Shown one piece after another: positions 56,275 to 64,000 of a DNA stretch of 64,000 nt. Location: positions 339,096,492 through 339,160,491 of the forward strand of contig OX371223.1 in NCBI GenBank assembly GCA_947310385.1. The letters are read 5' to 3'. Position numbers and translations under genes: made by a program. Under the pieces are notes generated by a model, which made no database searches, was not told the DNA's origin, and saw only the letters and a list, made by a program, of their open reading frames with translations. This stretch comes from Nephrotoma appendiculata. Taxonomy: Eukaryota; Arthropoda; Insecta; Diptera; Tipulidae. The first letter of the stretch is position 1. Every line of letters begins with the position of its first letter.

Positions 56275-56452
56275 TTTTTTTCTCTCTCTCTCTCTCTCTG
56301 GCACTATATCCCATCAAAGGATTTGGCCACCTCAAATGAAGCTTCATAATCATATTTTTATATCGGATATAATGAGTAATTTATTGATCCAAACCAGCCG
56401 CGAAATTTTTGCCTTGTCACCACCGGGAATCGAACCCGGGCTGGTAGATGGT
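56275..56452 (-). repeat. tRNA-derived SINE family S1, copy 3, with AG microsatellite tail
   Basis: On the minus strand: CAGCCCGGGTTCGATTCCC (B box), GGTGGTGACAAGG, GGCTGGTTTGGATCAATAA, GATTATGAAGCTTCATTTGAG and a GGGATATAGTGCCAG end running into (AG)n. In + orientation the tail is a (TC) run at about 56,279-56,300. The A box is missing (5' truncated). It lies within the Ty3-like remnant. Confidence 0.8.
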
Positions 56453-56589
56453 ATAAAATTTGAAATAGGTTCTCATTTTATTATAAAAAACGAGATATAA
56501 ACTTCGATAAACTATCGAAAATGTGATGTTACAACATGTCACCCAGGTGAACAATATTGAAGTTCGTGACTATCACCAGTTACTGGAAA

Positions 56590-57045
56590 CTGAGCAAAAT
56601 CTTCAAGCCGTTGTTTCAACGTTTCACGGGCTATTTTAAACTGTGAACAATTTGGAAACTAAATTGTATATGAATTGAATATGAATTGAATATGAATAAC
56701 AAAAGCAAAAGAAAAGACATTCCAAATCCTACTGTACAAACATTACAGGAAAGTGCATCAAAATGCACAACTTGTATCTGAAAAAAACGCTGAACAGCTA
56801 CAAGAAACACTCAATGACAACAAGGAAACACAAATAATCCATTTTTGTATTATTTTTATCATTTCCGGTTCAATCCTCATAGTCTTCATTAATAAAATAA
56901 GGGTCAAACGCCAAAGGCGGATGATGCTAATTCAACAAAAGGAGATTGCTTATAGTCAAGGGATACATTTCAATCATTCGTCTCTATTACCGCATGAAAA
57001 TAATCAACTTTTGACCGATTTAATTTCAAATCAGTACTTGTAGCG
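56590..57045 (+). pseudogene. Membrane-anchored tail, possible envelope remnant of the Ty3-like element
   Basis: The frame 56,753-57,043 gives 96 residues: a polar helical stretch, a hydrophobic segment IIHFCIIFIISGSILIVF at about residues 29-46, then a basic patch (KIRVKRQRR) and a polar tail. One membrane helix followed by a basic cytoplasmic tail is what the C-terminus of an envelope-like protein of insect errantivirus-type elements looks like, and a protease remnant lies 500 bp upstream. That link is an inference: no fusion motif or surface domain is visible and the open frame may be chance. It starts within a longer broken reading. Confidence 0.35.
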
Positions 57046-57540
57046 GCATCTGATATTTGAAGTAGAAAGCCACAATTGTATTACTAGTACGTCTCCTTAT
57101 ACTATAATTCCCGCAACATCGAACCACTGTGCTACCTTAAAAACTTTTGTAGACGCTCTAAACTTGTGTGGATAACTGCAGAAGGGAAACTTTTAAATTT
57201 CAAAATGAAACTTTGAATACCGATTTAGTCTAAATTGTGTTAATTATTGCATTGAATTTATGTTCCGCATTGAAAAATATTTCAAATCTTTTTGTATTAT
57301 GCAAAACGGATTTGGAAAAGTTTCTGGGAATTCAGGAGGGAAGCTTCGACCATTTTTAAGTTTTTAACAACAAAAGTAGTTTTTGAAATACTTGCATTAA
57401 CAGAATTATCATCAGTTAAGTTTCTTATCCATTCTTAAACTTTCTTTCGTTGATTACGATCCATGTCATAAACATTTTTTGTATTTTAGGGTACACGCAT
57501 AATTTTAAAATTTACTCCAGCCAAGAGAATAACTATAAAA
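57046..57540. other. Intron or retroelement remainder, nothing recognised
   Basis: No clear ORF or terminus. It may be the 3' part of the Ty3-like remnant. Confidence 0.3.
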
Positions 57541-57830
57541 TAGTGTACGTTAAACATCGATAGTATCGATAGTTCAATCGATAGTATCGATTGTAAAACT
57601 ATCGACTGTTTACTATTTGTAAATGAATTTTATAGTATTAGCCTTGATTTGTCCGAAATATAAATAGTGCTATAATAGTATGTTTTATTTATTTAATTTT
57701 CCCTGCCTAGAAATTTTAAAATTATCGATACTATTGATAGTAGTGATACTTTTTCGTAAAAACAATCGATAGTTTTACAATCGATACTATCGATTGTACT
57801 ATCGATACTATCGATGTTTAACGTACACTA
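57541..57830. mobile_element. MITE with arrays of ATCGATAG in its arms
   Basis: The 290-bp element is flanked by TA on both sides. The left arm TAGTGTACGTTAAACATCG and right arm (its inverse) agree almost perfectly for about 75 bp. The arms contain repeated CGATAGTATCGATAG blocks that are themselves palindromic. It sits directly upstream of the piggyBac-like pieces and may lie within that element. No ORF. Confidence 0.78.
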
Positions 57831-58458
57831 CTATGAATAAAAGTTTAAACGAAGAAAATCTTGGTGCTTCTGCAAATATAGTTGTCCGCTTATACAGCCC
57901 TATTGCACGAAACATGGGTTATCCAATTTTTTGTGATAACTACTTTGCAACCACTTACATTATCCCTTCAACAGGGAATCCTTTGTATTGGGACAATTAG
58001 GCATAATCGGATCCCAATCCTCCGAGAGGTTCATAGGGAGACTACACTTCAACATTTGACGGTACTGAATTATGTCTAATACAATGGAAGGGTAATAAGT
58101 GAGAAACTCTGGTCTCAACCTTTGTTGGTGCAAATTCGGTGCCAGTAATAAAAATATGGGATAATAAAAAGCTATTGTAGTGGATATTCATTACCCAGAT
58201 ATTATCAAACAATACAATCTGCTTATGGGAGGCGTCGATTTACGCGATAATAAATGGTATCTCAGAATCTTCTTTCACATGCTTGACGTGACAGTAGTAA
58301 ATTCTTGGATAATGCACAAAAAGATGTGCAAAATAAAAAACCAGCGGCTCTTGACTCTTCGTGAGTTCATGATAAATTTAGAAATCGCACTGTGGACTGT
58401 CGGCTTGGCAGTTAACGAATGCTTTATTGAGATGACATCCAGATGTAAGATAACTTAG
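57831..58458 (+). pseudogene. piggyBac-like transposase fragment
   Basis: Pieces in three frames: NLGASANIVVRLYSPIARN with MGYPIFCDNYFATT (57,835-57,960), GILCIGTIRHNRIP (57,975-58,020), and the 58,180-58,458 frame with YPDIIKQYNLLMGGVDLRDN, KWYLRIFFHMLDVTVVNSWI and LLTLREFMINLEIALW. These are the ordered landmarks of the C-terminal half of piggyBac-like transposases (DNYFTS, GIxCxGTIRxNR, NxxMGGVDLxD, catalytic Asp residues in the DNY and GGVD motifs). The N-terminal half and the C-terminal Cys-rich finger are missing. Dead. Confidence 0.85.
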
Positions 58459-58899
58459 TGCAACGATCGAAGCTATATGTAATGTTCAAAGTACAATGTC
58501 AACTTATGCTAAAATAAACCTCGGAACTGTTTTTATGATTTTCAGAAATGATTTTCATTGATGAATAATAAAAATTTTATTTATGTACTGTACAGTATAG
58601 ACTGAATATGAAACATTTATATCATAAATATTTAATTCAATTTAATGCAATAAATTATTAATGGTTTTAACGTTAAATATATTTACATAGTAAATAGTTT
58701 CTATATTTAATTTAAATAACCGAAATCTTAACGGCCTTTGTGTCATGTATGGCAAATAAGCTAAAATGCATTTCCAAATTGGCAATTTAAGAGGAAAACT
58801 TCAAAACTAACATTTTACAATACATCAACACCCAGAGTTTGGTGTATTTTGGTTTCAATCGGGCATTAATAATCCGTTAAGGGTTAATCCAGAGTTGAT
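58459..58899. other. Intron, nothing recognised
   Basis: AT-rich; may include the 3' end of the piggyBac-like element. No inverted terminus found. Confidence 0.3.
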
Positions 58900-59206
58900 C
58901 CAATTGAACAACAAAGACCAGTGAATGATCAGTTTTCTGATATAGTGTTCTAGACACCGACGAACCTTGTGCTTGCATATTCCTATCAGATTTGTGCATT
59001 GCTATACGAAAAGTATAGTGATTGTATTTATGTTAATCCATAATTTTCCTAATTCCGTTGAAAATTCTGGATCCAGACACTATATATTTTGGATGGCAAT
59101 AAACGTATATCGCGGACAGGAATATGCAATGTGAAGTGCTAACTTCTTTGGTTTCTAGAACACCTTTTAAAAAATCGTAGATTCAACGGTCTTTGTTGTT
59201 CAATGG
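58900..59206. mobile_element. MITE family H
   Basis: The left end CCAATTGAACAACAAAGACC and the right end (inverse of CCATTGAACAACAAAGACC) match. The arms extend about 80-100 bp through GTGTTCTAGA and GCATATTCCT segments with moderate divergence. Length about 300 bp, no ORF. Confidence 0.75.
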
Positions 59207-61740
59207 AGTAAGGTCAATTCTGAATTAGCACAAATTCGGCGACTATAGTATCGAATATAGTTTCTTTTAGAGGCTTGTTTGTTTTCCAAATTTATGAAAA
59301 TTATATTTCTATGATAAGTACAAATTTTTTCACTGTAGCCGCCCCTCGAAAATGTTAAAGTTGGGTTTAAATAATTTCTGATTTTCTCTAGAACTCGAGT
59401 TTTATTTTTATCGTCTTTGAAGCGAAATTTGAAATTTTCTGTTCCCGTTTCTTCTACTACTGGACTAGCAATATTTTTTCCCCTACACACAAATTAAGCT
59501 TAATCGGTTTGGAAATTTTCATTTAGAAATTCAAAAGCCTCCCTGCTACATTTACTCACACTTTTAACTTCTATAGTTACGTTGATTGAATATTTTATAA
59601 CTTCGACAGAATTCTGAAATTTTCTAAGTCATTTACGTTTTAGGCGATTGGGATTGGTTGAAAAAGTACGAGAAAGAAAGATGTTATAGAATGAATTTAA
59701 TAGGTTTCAATGGGTGCGTTAATATGCAAGAGATGTGAGATCCCCTTAACGAAATTTCGTTCCAACAGCATATTTTTATCTCGAAGCTAATTATTCAAGT
59801 TGTTTTTTCGAATAAATTTTAAAAATAGAGACACCAAAATTACGTGTCTCGAATTCGTCCTTGTAAAACAAAAAAAAAACTTCAACCACATTTTCGTCAC
59901 ACAATGAACCACCACGAAAACGCCACCACAAATTAAACCATCCCTATTTAACAAAAAAAAAAAATTAAAGAGATTTAAAGATTATTAAACCGTACATCAT
60001 TTGAGATACACTCAGACAGCATCTTCTAACATTTTGTAATACATTTTTTTTACTTTTCCTATAAATGAATAGACTTTTGTCTTCCTATGCCTATAAGCCG
60101 TAGACATATTTCATACACACGACAATACATATATAACCTTAAAACCCTAGGATTAAAAACAAAATACATAAAAAATTTATACCAACATTAAAAGCATAAA
60201 AAAATGTTCATTTAAGATTTATGTAAATTAATAGCATTAAACACAAAAAATATGTAAATGTTACTTTCTCGTAATGTGTCTTCCACCCTATACGAAAAAC
60301 AAAAATATTTTTTTATACTGACAACCTAAATGAATAATAATTAAAAATTACCCTACCCGCCGAACTAATGTAACTACCTCGTCACCCCTCAATAATATTG
60401 TAATATATACATTACCCATACACACTCATATCAAAATCGTAATAATTATAATCATATCTTAATTAATAAATAATCAACAACAACAACTATAAAATAAATA
60501 AATAAATAAATTTAATTAACTATTACTGTCAAAGGACATCATAAATAGGATACCAGTAAATATTGAAACGAGATAGACGAATAAAATTAAAATAAAGGAG
60601 AACGTTTTTCGTGTGTGACGCACATTCGATGAAATTTTGCCAATATCGATTTGACATTTAAAACTAAAGGATTTTAATTTTATGTTATACTTCCTTCCTG
60701 TGTCTGTTTGCGCTGTATGTCACTTTACATATATGTGTTATAGGTTGTAGTTATTAGTTTGGTTAGTAACACGCAATAAAAACTATTCAACTTTTTGCAA
60801 TATGTGACCTGCAGAAAATTCATGATATAAGGCCAAAATAGTCATTGTGCGTGTCTTTGATGGCCTAATTTAATTTTGTGCGGTATATAAAGTTTAATAG
60901 ATGTCATTAGTGATTAGTATTTTGGGCGAAAAATCAGATGTTTTTGACGGTTTTCTAAATGTTACATAACGCTCTTTTTTGGCGAATTTGTGATGACATC
61001 ATGCGGTTTGGTTTGAAATTGATTTTTTGTTGAGGAAATTTTTTTTTTTCGTTCGTATTGGAAAGGATGTTTGAATTGTAGCTGTGGGAATAGTTTTTAC
61101 GTTTTAATGACAGTTTGTATGATTTGAGATAATAAATTGGGATAATTAAATGATTGATTGCGGTTACACAATATGGATCCGAGTGTTGTTAGTTTAAAAG
61201 TGACTTAGTATTATTTGCTGATCTACGTCAGCATTTTATAAACTTTATAAATATTTTTTTAATAATATATAAGAACATTAGTCGCCTCTAAGGCTTTCGG
61301 ACCTTAGACTAGTATGAACAGTAGAATGGTATTTGATTTTCTAAATTTAAACTTCCTCTGTATTTGGTTTGTTTTTCAAAACTGTATTTCAGAACTACAA
61401 GTAGTGTTTTCGGTGAATTCAACAGGTTACGCCACTATATAAGTTTAAGATGAATTAAACCCGCAATATACATACATCTCCTCGCCAGTTAAGCCATCTT
61501 AACTGGCTAGCAACGGCAAAGTTAAAAAAAATCACAGAGAATGGTCTAGATTTGTTTTATTGAATTGGATGCGATATAAATGGTCTTTAAATTGAATTCA
61601 AAAGCGTATTTCTATTCAGCTGGGTTCAGCTACGCAATTGTACACTACGTTTAATTTACAGAGCGTCTTCTTTCCGAAGCGATTTGGCCGTGTCATCGAT
61701 GTTGATGTTTCGCCAGGTGAAAGTCACGACTTTTTGCGTT
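59207..61740. other. Quiet intron backbone
   Basis: A 96-residue minus ORF at 59,200-59,490 (FKFRFKDDKNKTRVLEKIRN) is somewhat protein-like but unassigned. The remainder is AT-rich with an AAATAAATAAATAAAT run near 60,497 and several A runs. No transposon motif seen from about 59,500 to 61,640. Confidence 0.35.
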
Positions 61741-61745
61741 TATTC

Positions 61746-62069
61746 TTAAAAAGATTCACTTCTCATTTCTCGAAACAATTCGATGCATGGATCTCTTTCG
61801 TTCATGTCACGAAAGAAAAATTTCGCAGGAATAGCTCTTCCATTTTCCATCTGTCTCTCAGTCAGATCCCCAATTCTGAAGCGTTTAAACCAATCTTCAC
61901 AAGTAGTTTTCGATGGTGCATCACCGTAGGCCGCCTCAAGCAAATGGCGTGCTTCAGTTGCATTGTTTTTCAAGTTGAAGCAGAAAACAAAGCTTTTAAA
62001 TCCAAATGCTGTTTGTTTGGCATAAAACTCGACATTGTCGTTCTTAGAAAAAATATGTTTGCGTTGCAA
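61746..62069 (-). pseudogene. Mariner transposase N-terminal fragment (copy 3)
   Basis: The minus frame holds NNATEARHLLEAAYGDAPSK then TTCEDWFKRFRIGDLTERQ. This is the mariner two-HTH start: a helix, LLxxxYGxxxxSxxTCxxWFxRFKxGDFxxED. The SGRP hook that follows is degenerate (ENGRAIPAK) and no catalytic domain comes after it. The 107-residue frame is open but truncated. Confidence 0.75.
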
Positions 62070-62938
62070 TATGTGCTGGTATTACTATACTGGTTATCAT
62101 TAAACTTTAAGTGCCCAATGTCACATATTTTAATATAAAAATTAGACTACGTGTAATTTTGTATGTAGTAACCGAATCAAAAGTGAATTTAATATTTTGC
62201 TTCGTTTGCAGTAACTTTTAATGTATAATTTTTAATTATGGTGGTATTTAAAAAACAATGGATGAGCTAAAGATGCGTTTGGTTCTTCATTTTTGCCTGA
62301 ATTTGAGATTCAAGAGATAGGATTTCACGTATTATAGCTTGGATTGATTTATGCGAAAATAAGGTACCAGCTACCTCCATCAATACATATGCGTTAACAA
62401 TATTTTGTTTGTCCATTTTCGGCTTTTCATATAAATCTTGTGACGTCACTTTGGCATTCCATTAAATCAAGTCCATCCATATGGCAATTATAATCCTTTC
62501 TAATTTGTGACCTACCAACATATCGTCGCTTGAGTTCTACCTTGGCGTAAGCGTCAACATTTTAGTTTTGAGAAAATCAACTTTAAAGTTTTTATGATTT
62601 TATTAGTTGAAACATTTCACTGAAACAGTGATATTTTTACCTAAACCGATTCATGTGTGAATTACATATTGCAAATAACATGAAGTTGACTCTTAAAGTT
62701 TACCCGGAAAATGGAAAATTAAATTTTTATTTTAAATCTATTTTGGTTATGTCACATAAAATCAATTGATCATGATTATGACCTGGATATACACCAAAAC
62801 GATGGAGGTACACCAATCTAGAACTAATAAAATAAATCAAAATGTGACATTAGAAGAACGGAGATACATTATTCTCCAGTGGATAATTTCAATGGGAGTT
62901 TGGAGTTCAGGCCATTTCGACCAATTCGGAACTCAATT
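62070..62938. other. Intron, nothing recognised
   Basis: Short ORFs at 62,267-62,449 (-) and 62,766-62,954 (+) have no family match I know. AT-rich. Confidence 0.3.
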
Positions 62939-64000
62939 TCAAGATTGTTCATAAATCAAATATGCTACTGATGCAAATGGCGGAAATATCATACTAACCG
63001 ACGCAATCATATAATTTTTGAAATCAATACGTTTCATTTGTAATATTTTAAGTTTAACTTTAGTATAGTTCATATTTTTTAATCTTTTCATTAAAGTGAC
63101 GGGACGTACAAATTTCTCGATCATACTGTGGACAGCATCTATTTTCTGCACTTGAGAGTGCCCTGGCTCCAAAAATGTTTGTTGCACTTCTAATTTATGT
63201 TTATATCTTTCCATAAATTTCAAAATCGCAAGTGTGGTTATTCTATTCCTATTCTGTGGAATACATGAGTCGGACCATAGGATAATTTTAGTTATAGATG
63301 GATTGTCGTTAACCACACTCTCCAAAATTTTTACTAAAGACGACGCTAGGTCATTTCCGGATCTACCGGTCATACCTTCATGCCATATTGCACAATATGT
63401 CAGTTTATTAGTACTACAATGTGAACCATTATAAACGGAGAATTTGCGTTTATAGAAAAAAAATTGGCGCATTTGCCCGAGGCAAAGAAAACACATTTTG
63501 CAAAACGTAGCATGAACAAAGGTGAATTGATCAGTATTTTTTCGATCACCACCTCTTTCAGTTTTTGGCCTCATATTATTTTCATGGTGTTTTTCAAATT
63601 CTTTGATTTCGGCAGTGGTGAGCTTGACTGCAAATTTATGTGCCACACATCGATCGCATTGGTCTTTCTTCGGTTTGTAGAATGACGCATGTTAAACTCT
63701 CCGTTGAACACTTTAGTGTAAATATTCAATTTCACAGGATCGGTAGTCTCACTTAAATTTAATGAGTACATTCTACTAATATTCAAACCAGATTCCAGAT
63801 ATTGTCTGGTAGTATTGGCTCGGCAATAATGAGAATCAATCACTGGAAAGTTTTTGATGTGATCTCTGACGATATTAAGTTTGACTTCGGAAATTTTAAA
63901 CTTTATATGGCTGCCATGGGTTGTTGGTGTATTCGTCCCAACTTCGGTTGTCTTTGTTTTATAAAAATGGTACCCTCGATTTTGGCTCACATCTAACGTA
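62939..64000 (-). pseudogene. Family F transposase-like gene, copy 2, partial at the window edge
   Basis: Minus strand, starting beyond the window. Frame 63,990-63,571 has IKNFPVIDSHYCRANTTRQ with a YLESGLNISRMYSL segment and a FNGEFNMRHSTNRRKTNAID stretch. After a shift, frame 63,646-62,939 reads FFFYKRKFSVYNGSHCST, CAIWHEGMTGRSGNDLASSL, KIILWSDSCIPQNRNRIT (acidic pair around SDS), FLEPGHSQVQKIDAVHSMIE and LKILQMKRIDFKNYM. The DLQN block present in copy 1 is degenerate here. Length and order match copy 1 at 42,330-45,860. A nuclease-fold transposase is inferred from the acidic motifs only. Confidence 0.75.

Larger units (their letters stand above)
264..64000 (+). other. Inferred long intron of the Futsch-like gene, running off the window
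   Basis: The GT at 264-265 begins a donor matching GTAAAT. No exon resembling the expected continuation of the MAP1 N-terminal domain was found on the + strand. No other host-like coding exon was found either, apart from the small candidate at 32,222-32,275. All recognisable coding matter inside is from transposable elements on both strands. That the intron covers the whole remainder is an inference; RNA-seq junctions from the donor at 263 would settle it. Confidence 0.55.

Noticed and set aside
56279..56300. TC microsatellite as an independent feature
   Set aside because: It is the tail of the SINE inserted there.
59200..59490. 96-residue minus-strand ORF as a real gene
   Set aside because: No motif recognised, no start context or neighbours, and it overlaps a MITE end.

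Overview
The window is AT-rich eukaryotic DNA. It reads as one very long insect intron packed with transposable elements. The evidence is one convincing spliced host exon at the left edge, strong GT/AG splice signals, no bacterial-style gene packing, and remnants of many arthropod transposon classes (mariner, Tc1, other IS630-like, piggyBac, hAT, MULE, Jockey, CR1-like, BEL/Pao, Ty3-like). The species cannot be fixed from the sequence; an insect, possibly a fly or midge, fits best.

Host gene. Positions 14-263 (+) encode the N-terminus of a MAP1-family microtubule-associated protein. The conserved block CYLMIVIGEPHSDEHKDIIL matches the start of the Futsch/MAP1 conserved domain as I know it. 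The exon ends in phase 1 at a consensus donor (AAG|GTAAAT). I found no continuation exon on the + strand, so nearly all the rest is inferred to be one intron of more than 63.7 kb. At 32,222, about 32 kb into it, lies a joined acceptor-donor, CAG|GTAAGG, with a branchpoint-like CTAAT and a pyrimidine tract. A second strong donor (T|GTAAGT) follows 54 nt later. This is the layout of a recursive-splicing (ratchet) site with a recursive-splice exon, or of a symmetric 54-nt cassette exon whose only open frame is the one the host exon's phase demands. I rate it the most interesting signal in the window.

Mobile-element layout. 1-12 kb: small palindromic MITEs, a tRNA-like SINE, a mariner relic, Tc1 and IS630-like relics, and a decayed non-LTR retrotransposon broken by a SINE and a MITE. 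12.2-18.3 kb: a MULE with an FLYWCH finger, then a 3.49-kb element with inverted repeats of roughly 500-600 bp and an unclassified DDE-like transposase. 20.4-31.1 kb: an IS630-like relic, a Tc1-like element with long self-complementary ends, then a Jockey-type retrotransposon split by a nearly intact CR1-like element and a SINE. 31.7-42 kb: BEL/Pao fragments on both strands, an IS630-like relic, a Harbinger-like MITE (TAA duplication) inside a larger MITE, and a second mariner. 42.3-46 kb: an unclassified transposon bounded by ACCCAG inverted repeats and a 6-bp duplication, inserted into a second unclassified transposon family. 48.0-50.8 kb: a 2.8-kb hAT with a perfect 8-bp duplication, apparently inside a SINE. 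51.2-53.6 kb: a foldback-like structure with ~170-bp subrepeats, then a ~228-bp tandem repeat. 54.7-59.2 kb: nested MITEs, a Ty3-like protease and possible envelope-tail remnant, a SINE, a MITE next to piggyBac, and another MITE. 61.7-64 kb: a mariner N-terminal relic and a second copy of the 42-46 kb family running off the end.

Stretches at about 18.4-20.4, 32.3-34.3, 46.0-47.6 and 59.5-61.6 kb show no recognisable transposon and may be the older unique intron backbone. No rRNA gene, functional tRNA gene or CRISPR array was seen.
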